This document shows positions 45,748 through 56,480 of a stretch of 64,000 nucleotides of DNA, in pieces. A program made the translations under genes and the position numbers. Origin of the DNA: Parastagonospora avenae f. sp. tritici 18332-5 (taxonomy: Eukaryota > Ascomycota > Dothideomycetes > Pleosporales > Phaeosphaeriaceae); NCBI GenBank assembly GCA_022559985.1, contig JAFJTR010000022.1:1-64000 (forward strand), given 5' to 3'. Position 1 is the first letter of the stretch; each line of letters begins with the position of its first letter. The notes below the pieces were generated by a model. That model did not search any database, had not been told where the DNA came from, and worked only from the letters and a program-made list of their open reading frames with translations.

Positions 45748-48700
45748 CTACCGATAATAGCGACTGCAATCGCAAATGGATTTACACCACCCGCACGCCA
45801 GGAAAGAAAAGGTGATTATGAAATCAGGCTTTATACTGAGCTTTAAAATCTAGTACAAAAATACGTCGAGAAAGTTTACATCAGTATGCCCGGGATTACG
45901 ACACCCCTTCCAGCTTGAGTTTGGGGAGTTCTATTCGAAGGCCGGGGATCGGACATTGGGGTCAATAGTATAGATGGATAGATGTATTGAAATGAATATT
46001 GCGCACACATGTTCCCAATGTGACTAGACCACAAACCTTTAGCCAGAGAGAGTGTCATGCTAGCTCACAACGTCACCAGGTGTTGCAACAATTCATGCGC
46101 GCTATCCTTACGATTGTGAGCATCGTTGAAGGACGATTCAGTCAAGCTGTCTAACTTCGATTTTACTTTAGCTCTTCTCAACGTACTAATCAGATGTTAA
46201 GTTTACTCAGGCTTGTGTATAAAATGTATGTTACCATCTAATAGTAAGTTGAGTGCAGACAGAACGTGCACAGATTACTGCTGCAACCAGTAGCGTATTT
46301 ATTAGATTCATTACATGCAATAGAAGACAAGTCACCTGGGAGCCGATGCGCACTGCTAGTGTCGTTGAGTCAGTTGAGGCGAGGCGATGTTCTGACGAGT
46401 CACGATTTCGATGTTGCGATGTGCCCGGGTGCGGTGCTGTCGCTGTATCTGCGTTGAGCACTGTACACCAGTGGCCAATCCTCACAACACGTTAGTTGAT
46501 GTCGGTGACATATCTACATGACGTGCTATTACGAAATCTTCTGTCCTCCCCACACGATCAAATCGGCGGCGTCTCTGGTGCAAGTCAGCTACCACTTGCA
46601 CAGACTTTGAGCGAGCGCGAGCCTTCCAAGTACACTTGGTTCGTATGCTCGACGCTTATGCTCACAACAAAGAAGGAAATTCGCTTCATCGTGTAGCGTC
46701 TGTGTCTACATGATCGGCGAATGGCCTGTATCGAACCCCAAGGCGCCAATAGCGACCAACAGCCCCTCTCTGACTTTTGCCTGACTGTGTAAAAGTTGAG
46801 ACGTCGAGGCGGCGAGAGAGCATTGCATGTCTCCGAGAACTGATATTAGAAGTCAACGAGATCATAGTGTGCCACTGCCGCACTTAACACCTCATTGAAA
46901 TTGCCTGGTTTGGGCATCACATTGGAGTGTACCTACCTAAGTATGATATTGATATTTCCTTCATCGCTATCCAATTCAAATATTTTTCATGAATTTTCCA
47001 ATCCGCCCCAACGTATGTACTCACTACAGTCACGTTAACTCCATCGGGTCGTTAATGTACATCTTCCCAAAATAATCCACGGGAAGCGCTTGCGGCGTGC
47101 GATACAGCATAATCTCATCAGGGGTGAACAACTGAAGTATATTGGCCGGGAATCGATTCGCTTGAACATTTGCGACCCTCTGCATCTCCTGTCTGGCCTT
47201 CGCTTAGCTATATGTTGCGCATTCGATGACGGCGCGATGTCCGATATAAGTACGTATCAGGGAGGAAGAAGCCCGAAGTGACCGTGTCGTCCGGAAGGTG
47301 AAGGTTAGTGTGCATCTGAGGTGTGTGTACGCTGCGGCATACGAGCCAGAGCGTGTGCGGAGGATAGATTGGCTGGGCACGCGGATCGAGTTTGGGAGGG
47401 ACTCCTTTGGGTGAAGAACGGCGGTTTGCTGACATTTTTGATTATGTCCGGAAATTGAAGAGGGAGGACTGATACAATGATACTGTTTAGAGTAGAGCTA
47501 AGAGGAGACAATATACCATGGTATGCTTCAAGTTTGCTGAGAGTGATCGCGTGCTCAATAGACTGACGCGTGACAATTGACACACAATCGTAGTGAATAA
47601 CCAAACGTGTGTGAGTCCTAACGTTGGAATAGCGCTAGTTGCCCTTGATTCCGTGTATATCTGATGTGTATAGCAAGTCTGCGGTGAGAACAACATAGCC
47701 AACAAACCAAGTCTAAGCCTCCACCACGGCCGACAAAAAAAATTTGCCTAGACTCAATTTATTGAGAAACCTTTCGTTTCGGGATATACTCGTTAACTAT
47801 TCCAGCTTCTCGTCTCTCTGTCCGCAATGGACCTTTATGTTCAGGAATCTCACACTAAATGAAAGAAAATACCTACTGTTGATAGAAGAAGTATCTAAGA
47901 GAAATGAGATGCAACGATGTCGTTTCGCCACAAGACGAGGAACCGGTCCTAAAACATGGAATAGGAAACCTGTGGTAGGGTATAAATAATCTTCTTATAA
48001 GCTGAGCAACAAGTCTCTAGGTAGTGGAAGGCGCCAGCTTGGAGCATCAGCGTCGCGTTCCTTCTCGCCGTCCACCTCTCATCTTCACGGTCGCTAGATA
48101 CAGTAGAATGATGAGTTTGGACTTGCTGGACGTGACTCTACACCTGGCATGCCTGAAGAGTGTAGCGTGCCGTAAATGGCAAGCGTCTGGAATAGCAGAT
48201 ATGTAGTAACGCAGTGAATCGTTTAAGAAGAGTATCGAGTTGGTGGCTCGATGTTAACAGAACACAGATATGGTCCAATGAGGCTGTTCAACTCGTCGTT
48301 CCCAACAATGGATGTGAATAGCACCATACATAAAAAATAGGCCGATCCGAATGGACCTCACGCTTGCATGCTGTGTTAATCCCAAAACTTATCAGTGACG
48401 GACCAAATCTCTACTGCGGTAAACAGGCTGATGGAGCCATCTCAAAGCGTATCGCACTCTTCTCCAGATTACATGGCACAACTTTCTGCCATCTTATCCC
48501 CGAGTCTTGAGTTTTGTGGCACGCATTTGGCAATGCAGGAAGTTCGCAGCGCAAGAGGGACTTTGTCGGACACCGGCCATCCACATCGGTCCTGGACCAT
48601 GTTTGAATGCTTATTCGGCGTCAGCTGCGCACTCATGTGAGCATAATAGCATAATGGCGGACTGGCGCAATTCCATTGATTGCAGTGTCGGACATAAAGT

Positions 48701-50413
48701 TGAGCAAGTAAGCCAGATAGTACCTCCAGATTCCAAACCTCCACGGCAGTCAATGTCCGTCCGCATAATCGTATGATCATGTCTGTTCAACTCGTCAGCA
48801 CAGTTGTGAGAACGCCTCCAGGGTCACGTACACAGTAAATTACACTAGTAGGGGGTCTAACTCGCTCGATTAAGGTTTCGAAGTAGCCGCTGGAAGTAAG
48901 CACCGCAGCTAAACCGAAATGTCATCGAACGTCGCCGGTGCCTTCTCGGTCGATGTGATCTGAACGCTGAGACACCGCCAAGTGTTCTCCTTAGATGTTG
49001 TGGGACAGGCTTGCTGCGCGACTGCTCGAGCAGAATTGCTTGGAATGTGGCTGCATATCTGCATGGCTTTATCTGTTCGCGGCGAATGGCGTTGCTTGAG
49101 TTTCAGGAGCGGCAAGGCTCCTGTGTGAGGCTGTGCCTGAGTTGAGGCTACCAAACCTTCCTTCGAAGAACGTTTAGTAGGCGTTCCGCCACTCGACTAG
49201 TGACCAGATGACGCGATTGGTCGCGTCTCGTGCCTGTCAGCCCTAAAGTTTGTCCTTACACACTGCAACTTCCAGAAAATCATTACATCCCGAGGCCACG
49301 AGGTCCCGTTTGATGTACTAGGTCTTGCTGGAGATTAAGATCTCCTCTCAATAGTTCAAGCTCCTCAATTTCGGTGACTATTTCCCGAATTGACTCCTCC
49401 CATCATAATACATGCGTCACAGCATTTGGGGTGCAGTCAACTTCGATGGCAGACAGCGAACCGCTAGCGTGTACATGCATGCAGTTAGGAGACTTTCGCA
49501 GTGCTAGACATGCTACCGCGGAGATTGCTCCCTTCACGGCTACAATTCGGTGAACTTGGACTGGCCCCACCACCCCAGATTATTTGTAGGGCGGATGATG
49601 TACATTAAATCCACTGACGGCCCCACGGCGGGATCCGGATGGAGCTCGAAGAGACTACGTTTTGACGCGGACTCCGCGAATTTTGCCCGTAGAAATTTGA
49701 GCGCGACATACAACATCCGTCGAAAGTGTAGATTTGCATACGACTGATGAGGAGACACATGGCGCATACTGGAGATCTTGAGCATACCAATGTGAAACAA
49801 GAAGCTTTACAAACTATCTGGTCTGGTTGTGTGACAGCTGAGCTACTCCTGTCAACCGTGAAGAGGGAATGCTCACTTCGTCAACAATACCATGGGTACT
49901 TCCGGCATATCTCAATGCTGCAATCTTTAGCCTTAACCACGGGGACTAATTACGAGTATCGGGTCAGATAAAGCCGCTGACTTGACGCAGATGGCTTTTG
50001 ACACGAAGTCGATAAGGCCGTTCTTTGCATCAGAGATTCATCTTGAAACGTCTTGTGCAATCTTGGCGCTAATGTATGCGAAGAGCGGACTTGGGATAGC
50101 TCTTGCGCAAGTTTGAGTAGTCCGTTGCTCTTCATGCAAGTTGTCTGGGAGGAAGTCGTTGTTGATGTCACTAGGAGTTTCCAATTTCTGTGGGAGTGGA
50201 GGGGTGCGCTTCGATCAAATTTCATTTCGGAATGCGCCGTGGGTAACACAACCTCGAAGCGAGCATCACTCCAGAGCTTAATGTCACCGCACATGCCTTC
50301 TCCCTCTAAGAATAATAAGAATATGTCGTTCATCATTGAAGCCTTGGGACTCCGCCAAACGCCAATGATGCATATGTACAACGTCCAATGAGCTCAGTCC
50401 AGCCGCAACTCTT
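45748..50413. other. Gene-poor region of 4.7 kb
   Basis: No motif-bearing frame is present. Near 49,950-50,391 both strands carry overlapping frames of over 110 codons, but neither resembles a known protein. Parts around 46.9-48.3 kb look AT-richer than the genes. I found no terminal repeats or transposase-like segments by eye. Confidence 0.4.
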
Positions 50414-51546
50414 CTATCTCCAAAGGACGCTCTTCTCGTCCCGTGCGTTGACCCACACGTACTCGGTGCAACGCGGGTCCGACTTGTCGCGACCGAGTGT
50501 GACGGCGAACAAATTGATCTCAATCCACGCAGGACGCATGCCCATTCGCTCCAGGCGCTCCCACCACTTCCTGAAGCGGTCAAAGCCGACGTTCGCGCCG
50601 GCATTGGGGCCGTCCAGGTGCACACCGTCACCGAGATGTAGCTCGATCATGACTTGGCCAATGGGTAGGACTGATTTGCCGGAGGCGGTTTTGATGCCGT
50701 CGAAGGCGTCCATGAAGGTATCGAGGGCGTCGTATTCGCTGCCTTCGATATCAATCTTCAGGATATCAATGTACTCGTGGTTGTTCTCCTTCATGAGGGT
50801 AGGCAGAGTGTAGAAAGGCGGGGAGCTTTCGTGTTTGTCCTCCTTGCCCAGTCCCACCTTCTTGAAAAATGTGCGGTGGCGTTGCGAAGTTGGGATCTGT
50901 TTACCCCATCCGTCGACGGAGAAGTCGTAACCCCAGATTCGGGCAGCGGGGACGCGTTCGAGCATTTCAGCTTCGAAGGACGATTCGCCGTTGATGCCGA
51001 AGCTGTAGATGACGAGACCGGCATCGGCAGGCGTGGCGGACGTTTCGCGACTCTTCTCAGAGTCAATAGACGGGAAGGTAGGCGCAGGTACGCTCTCATA
51101 GAGGCTCATACCACAGACCCATTTGCCGCCGTCACCAAGACGACCGACGCGTTGGAAGTCATGTGGGCATGTCCATGTTGCTGGAAAGAAATCCCAGATT
51201 GTGAAAGGGTATTTCAGAAAGTCCGTCGGGAAGAAGGGGACTTGCGGGTAGTCCGGATGTGTCTTTGCCATCTGGTCTCGTTGGTCCACGCTCTTCTTCC
51301 ACGACTTTTCAGAAAGAGCTATGCGTTCGCGGAGCCATGCTAATCGGCCGCTCGAACCTGACGAGCCTTGCGATGATGGTAGTACCGGCAGATACGGTAA
51401 TAGTGCAGTGCTCGCGGACTCCTCGTTGTGAAGTACGAGTATTAATACGACGGCTACGATGAGAACGGTGGCTATCTTGCCTGGCGATATGGTTAGCCCT
51501 ACTCACAGAGTGCAACAGATTACTTACCTCCGCTGGAACGAAACAT
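50414..51546 (-). CDS. METTL24-like methyltransferase, type II membrane protein, 361 aa
   Basis: Two exons: a 19-nt first exon 51528-51546 (MFRSSG) and 50414-51480, with a 47-nt intron (GTAAGT...CCAG). The spliced N-terminus gives a single signal-anchor span KIATVLIVAVVLILVLH right after six residues, predicting a short cytosolic tail and a luminal catalytic domain. The domain begins with ATWTCPHDFQRVGRLGDGGK, typical of METTL24-like proteins. A GxG-like SAM motif (VIYSFGINGESSFEAE), an acidic loop (YGYDFSV-like, read as WGYDFSVDGW) and IDILKIDIEGSEYDAL follow. Animal METTL24 is a putative secreted or Golgi methyltransferase of unknown substrate. Without the tiny first exon the anchor would be missed. 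Substrate is unknown. Confidence 0.85.
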
Positions 51547-51740
51547 GACGGCTGCGACAGTATGTAGTATGAATAGAAGAGCAGAGAAAGTGTATATTGA
51601 CGCGACAGTGTCTGCGGGTTGAGCCGGACAAAGTCGATGACGATTGTCAGAAGTGTTGAAGTGAAAGTCAGGGTAAGAGTACAATAAGGAACAGATTATC
51701 GAATCCAGTTCCAGATGCGCAGGCCGTCAAGTAAGCTGCA

Positions 51741-52106
51741 TCAGCCAAGCGAAACACGACAGCGGGCGGGTCTGACACTGGGGGCTATGAATTGTGATCC
51801 GCGCTCGAAGCTATCGGTCAGACTGTTGGCTAGTGTCGAGTTGAGTGCAGGGCGTACCGGGAGGATCATGCTCATTGGTAAAAGTGGTGAAACAATTGCC
51901 GAACATAACAAACAGGGAATGCTTACGCGTAATAACCGCCGCGGTGGTATGACCCGTTTTAGAATTGCGGGGATGTGGGGGGTGTTGATCACTCGGTGGT
52001 GTTTCAGGACCTTCTTGCCCAATGCGAGGTCGTTCCGCGGCAGAGTGTGGGTCTTGAACGCATTCAGATGTCGCTTCCAGAAAACGATTAAAGTGTTTGA
52101 TGTCAT
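51741..52106 (-). CDS. Possible small basic protein
   Basis: The ATG at 52106 opens a frame of 121 codons. The first 60 residues are strongly basic with a regular pattern (IVFWKRHLNAFKTHTLPRND, then KKVLKHHRVINTPHIPAILK), as in small mitochondrial or ribosomal proteins. A GTAAGC donor follows residue 60, so the remainder of the frame may be intron rather than protein, but I could not identify the next exon. The gene lies between two minus-strand genes. It may also be chance. Confidence 0.35.
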   Translation of the reverse strand: MTSNTLIVFWKRHLNAFKTHTLPRNDLALGKKVLKHHRVINTPHIPAILKRVIPPRRLLRVSIPCLLCSAIVSPLLPMSMILPVRPALNSTLANSLTDSFERGSQFIAPSVRPARCRVSLG

Positions 52107-52210
52107 GATTTTGTTATCTGGCTGAAACTGGTGCAGCTGCGATATGGCTATCTAGAGATGTGGCTAATCTGGGAATTATTCTGTGTTGTGTAATTCTACC
52201 CTGGCAAACC

Positions 52211-53857
52211 TTACACAAGAACCTTGTGAACTACGATCGCAGCAACGATCAAGAGCGCACTGCATGTTGTGAACACTAGATCTCGGTGCGACTCACCTAG
52301 CACTGAGTCAGTAAATTGCATTTGCCGAGAAACTGGGGTAATGCTCGTACCTTCTTTGGTTGTGCTTAGCGCAAGCACGACAAACACATTTAGTGGTATG
52401 CGAAGCATGCCGTAGACGCTAGCTCGTAAGCCATCGTCCACGAGCTTCCCCTTTAGTGACGCCATGACAGGGTAGTACGCGCCACAACAAAGCTCGAAGA
52501 TGCAGAAGCACCACAGCGTGATGCGTTCATCTCGAACGTGTCCAGGAATGAAAAAGCAGAGAGACGCAAGTACCAGGACACCTGTGAGGATTCTCTGGGC
52601 TGGCCACGGATTTACCGAGGTCGAAATGCTCTTATACGTCAGTGATCCAAACATCATGGAACACATGAGTATGGCAAAGATAAGACCAAAAGGCAGTTCT
52701 GTGATGCGTTAGTATGATCCTGTACGATGAGGTCAGGGCAATGATTCTTGCCTTCTTTTGAGCCTGCCAATTTGTGGCTGAGCTTCAAAGCGGGGAACTT
52801 GAAAAATATAAACAAGAAAAGTGAACCTTCGAAGAAACAGGACGTCAAAGCAAGGACCAAGATATTGCGATCTGTGAAGTTAGCGTTTTATACTGTGTAC
52901 TTGAATTTTACAATACCTACCCCGTAGAATGGATCGCAGAGTGGAAGTTGGCGGCTGCTTGGCTTCCGCTTCTTCTTGTTGCAGAAGTGCTGCACCCTCC
53001 GCAGAAGCGCGGTTGCTGGCACCGTAATTCTCTCCCTGAAAAATTTAGTCATTTGAAGAATGGAAGGTTGGGCGCATTGACTTACCCAGTACTTCGTGAT
53101 GGCTAAGAACGCCAGAGAGAGACAACCTGCTGATAGCATGAATGGTGTTTTCGCCGTCCCGGTTGTTCGTACTAGCCACTCAGCAATCAGACCAGCAACG
53201 ATCGCGACACAAGTGTTAGAAGTGGTCATCAAGCTAAAGATGGCACTCATAGCTGTATCTGCCTCTGCCTCTTCCAACATGAGCTTGTTGAACTCTGCCA
53301 CAAGCCAGCTTTCGAAGACACTCCAAAGTAGAGTTCCAGAGATGCCTCCGAGGATGCGACCAAAAAAAAGTACATATATATTGTCGCTCAGCAGCGTGAA
53401 AGAGGATAAGGAGTAGATGACGCAGTAAGCAAGACAAGCTGTCCGGCGGCCATGTCGATCCGCAAAGCTGCCAGCAAAGGAGGCGGATATACCGGCAGAG
53501 ACGAATCCAATGAGGAAGAGAAATGCAACAGTCTCTTCTGGGAGGCCCTTCTCATCTGTGATCCGCTTAGCCAATCTGACGTCGTGCATAGACACTCTGC
53601 TGCATACCTTTGTAGATGGGGTAGATGTAGGGCCCTTGTAACCAGTCTGCAGCGTTCACTAGAAGGTATATTGGGAAGAAGCGCCATTTCAATTGTCGCA
53701 GGCTGTCTCTGTCAGACGCCTCATGGCTTTGGTCGTCCTTCTTGTCTGAAAGTGTCGTTGCCGACAATTCTGCCTTCCGTGAACGATGTGACTGATAGAG
53801 CGCTAATGTGTTGAGCAACACTGAGCCAACAAACGTAGCCCGGTAAAGGTCCATCAT
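52211..53857 (-). CDS. Molybdate-anion transporter, MFSD5 family, 462 aa
   Basis: Six exons: 53608-53857, 53086-53555, 52921-53035, 52752-52871, 52351-52698 and 52211-52296. Introns are 52, 50, 49, 53 and 54 nt, and every phase matches. Joined exons restore family blocks: ADWLQGPYIYPIYKDEKG, LPEETVAFLFLIGFVSAGIS, SFADRHGRRTACL (loop 2-3 MFS motif), KYWGENYG, and LPFGLIFAILMCSMMFGS. About twelve hydrophobic spans are present. MFSD5-type carriers import molybdate at the plasma membrane for molybdenum-cofactor enzymes such as nitrate reductase. I start at 53857 (MMDLYRATF); the frame further upstream begins at TTG. The fourth intron has a GC donor (GAAG then GCAAGA). The fifth is 54 nt without a stop, so retention would insert 18 residues. 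Confidence 0.9.
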
Positions 53858-54978
53858 GTTAGACTGCGATTGTAAAAGCGAATGTGTCGCGTCCCAGGTG
53901 CGAATGACAACCCAACGAAGACAGGCCGGCTGATCTCGAAGGCGAATAGGTGACCACGTGTGTAGCGGTGGAATGTAGCCGGAGGGGTGCTGACCAAGTT
54001 GAATGGTAGCGGAGATCTTTACAGTGTTAGGAGTTGAGAAGCCCGAAACCTGATCGTTGTAAAGGAAGGAGAGTGTTTGCGACAGATCAACCAAGGGAAG
54101 TATTCACTAGTGGCGGCATGGAGGCATTGGCAGTGGCCAGTTGTTGCCATGGCCCATGAGACGCTGGAAGCGAACATATGCAAAACACCGACCCTGGCTC
54201 CGCCTCCTAGGATGAGGCACGCTGCGCGGTCAATGGCCCATGCTGCAGCCCTCAGTCATCGATACCAAACCGGCCTTGGCCGCTTGCGCGTCCATGTCTC
54301 CGAAAATTGGAGCCGTTGTGGGGAGCGCGCCTACGTAGGGGTGCCCGGTAGGTGGGACTGACGGCCGATCGCGTGTCACGTTCCGCGAACGTGCCCAGCA
54401 AACGTGGTGCGCCAGCAGCCACAAAGTTGATTCCACTCTTTTACATCTCGAAGTTGTGAAATCCAAGTTGAACTGACATCAGTCGAGTGGTACAGCGTTT
54501 GTGCTTCTTCCCGATGATATTACAACACGCCGATACAAGCCTTCCAAGGTTCCGATGATATCATCGTACACATCACTCGACGCTCAAGCACATGTACTGC
54601 ACGCCCCTTTTGTTATCTTAGTGCATAAGATCCTCCGTCCGAGGAAGTATCCTGTCTCCAATTCCCGAGCTTACGTGAGACTTCTCAAATGTTGTCCCAT
54701 AAAAATTCTTCCGTTCCTACACACACTTGTCTTCCTGTCTGTTAATAAAAGCGAATTGTCACCCCATGCAGCGTGGTCGCATCCCGGCCAAAAGGTACAA
54801 AATTAGCCATGTGTCTTGATTACGCGCTCGGGTAATACTGTATGTGGCCTGGTAAGGCACAGCACTGAACGCCCCAAATCGCCCCACGCTAGCATTCCCA
54901 TAGTCCAGCTGAGTTTATACAGCAGCTTGAAAGATGTTCCGCCCCCCCCCCCCCCCCCCTCCCAGCACTCCTCCATTC
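53858..54978. other. Intergenic with poly(C) tract
   Basis: This 1.1 kb between two minus-strand genes should hold the transporter promoter and the J-protein 3' UTR. The only striking element is the C tract at 54942-54959, listed separately. No gene is seen. Confidence 0.35.
54942..54959. repeat. Poly(C)/poly(G) homopolymer, 18 bases
   Basis: Eighteen consecutive C bases on the plus strand lie 19 bases beyond the stop codon of the minus-strand J-protein gene, so its 3' UTR would carry an 18-base G run. Length is prone to sequencing error and to slippage. Confidence 0.9.
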
Positions 54979-55820
54979 TTAGCCACCAGCCGAGAAGTAC
55001 GTCGTCGACGAATATCCTCTGAACGTACTGTTCTGCTCCGACGCCTCAATCTGCGATAAACAAGTTGGACAAGCCAGCACCTCGCAGCCAGGGCACCGAC
55101 TACCATTCGTGACTGGCTTCAGGCAGAACACGCACGAGTCAGAACCAGCAGTCTGACGCCAGTCTGAGGTTCTCAGGGTGCAGCGCTGTCCAGCGGCTGG
55201 GTGCGAGCTCATCTGGACGGTCAGTCCATGTGCCTTGGAACCTGACGAGGAGGTTGTCGCAGAGGCATTGGAATGACTGTAGTTGCATTAGTGTCATGGA
55301 TACGCTATAAAAGCTGAGGAATAATGCATTTCAATTGGGCAACTTACGCTTCATCGTAGGCGGGGTGTTTCTTGCGGTAGGCAGCGTCACGCTTTTCCCA
55401 TGCTGTGTATGCCCTGGAGAAGAAGTACGACCGACCGGTCTCGTTGAACTTACGCACCGGCGGCTTTGGTGGTGGAGATCGCCTCACCATCTTATCATAT
55501 GCTTCATCCGCCGATTGCCCTGCATATTTGGCCTCGCTTGCAACCTCAGCCTCATACGCGGCGGTTCTGGTAGGACTATATCCGCCGTCCCTGGCGAAAT
55601 GCATCCGCCGGCCTAGGAAGTTGCGGTCGTACTCCGTCTTGAACTCGGCATCTGAAAGCTTCTCGAAGGCCTCTCGGATGCATCGAAAAACCGTCGTATC
55701 AGGGTCGCCTGACTTATCGGGATGATGCTGCTTAGCGAGGGCGTGAAAGGCTGCCTTGATCTGAGACATACTGGCGTACAACGTAAGGCCTAGATCGGCA
55801 TAGTAATCGCGGTCGTTCAT
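54979..55820 (-). CDS. J-domain (DnaJ/Hsp40) protein with Cys-rich C-terminus, 256 aa
   Basis: Two exons, 55348-55820 and 54979-55276, flank a 71-nt intron (GTAAGT...ACAG) in phase 2. The J domain occupies residues 4-70: DYYADLGLTLYASMSQIKAA, the HPD tripeptide at 33-35 (QHHPDKSGD), and FEKLSDAEFKTEYDR. J domains stimulate Hsp70 ATPase activity. A charged middle follows (RSYFFSRAYTAWEKRDAAYR). The second exon adds a Ser-rich linker and three CxxC pairs (CVFC, CPGC, CPTC spaced 9 and 4 residues), which could bind zinc. There is no G/F region or canonical DnaJ zinc finger, so this is a class C J-protein. If the intron is not removed, translation stops right after residue 158. The Hsp70 partner and cargo are unknown. 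Confidence 0.85.
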
Positions 55821-56480
55821 GATTACGCACGGATTGGGTTTGCGGGGGTAGAGGTTGGTTGAAAGATTCGATAAGAGTAAAAGAGCACTGCATTAGAGCA
55901 CCGATATGGCCTAGCTAGCCTGTGTCGGTGCCTAATAGGCAGCATTAGAGCGTCGGTATAGTCACACTTGTGAAATGTTTGAGGTAAGAGCAATCACGCC
56001 TTGGTGAAGATGGAACTACTCACGGCTTTCCGCTGCGCGCAAACGGCAAACTCGCCACCCAAACAAGATCCTCAGCCTCCTTTAATGTGTATGAGTCACT
56101 CATTTATGGCAACAAAGCATGAGGAAAGATTTGGCAAACGATCTCGTTGCGGTGACTTCGGGAACAGTATGTCAACGCGCTTTCACATGATGCCAAGGCG
56201 CTGCTAGGCCTGGCACTCGAATTCGACGACGTCAAGTTCTTGGTCAATTGGTACCGATTTCGCGAGGGCCTCCATCTGCAATGCATTCGAGACAACCTTA
56301 CAATCAGCAGTCGTGATTTGTTCGCATCCCAAAAAGGCATGTCTACATCTTCTCTAGAGACGGCGTCAACTACCCAATGATCGCAAGCCCGCAGGTGCCG
56401 CTGAAATAACCATCTATGCAATGACTGCGAATTTGTCATGTCAAACCGTCGTCTATATATGTCCAGCGCACTTGCCCGTT
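55821..56480. other. Intergenic, no gene seen
   Basis: This 0.7 kb lies between two minus-strand genes. A 111-codon minus-strand frame (56104-56439) has no recognisable feature. It should contain the J-protein promoter and the 3' UTR of the FAD oxidase. Confidence 0.35.

Noticed and set aside
46720..46860. tRNA-like B box read on the minus strand
   Set aside because: Only the GGTTCGATAC core is present; there is no A box at the right distance and no stem pairing.
49950..50391. Overlapping frames of 143 and 112 codons on opposite strands
   Set aside because: Neither has family features, and an overlapping pair of this kind is expected by chance.
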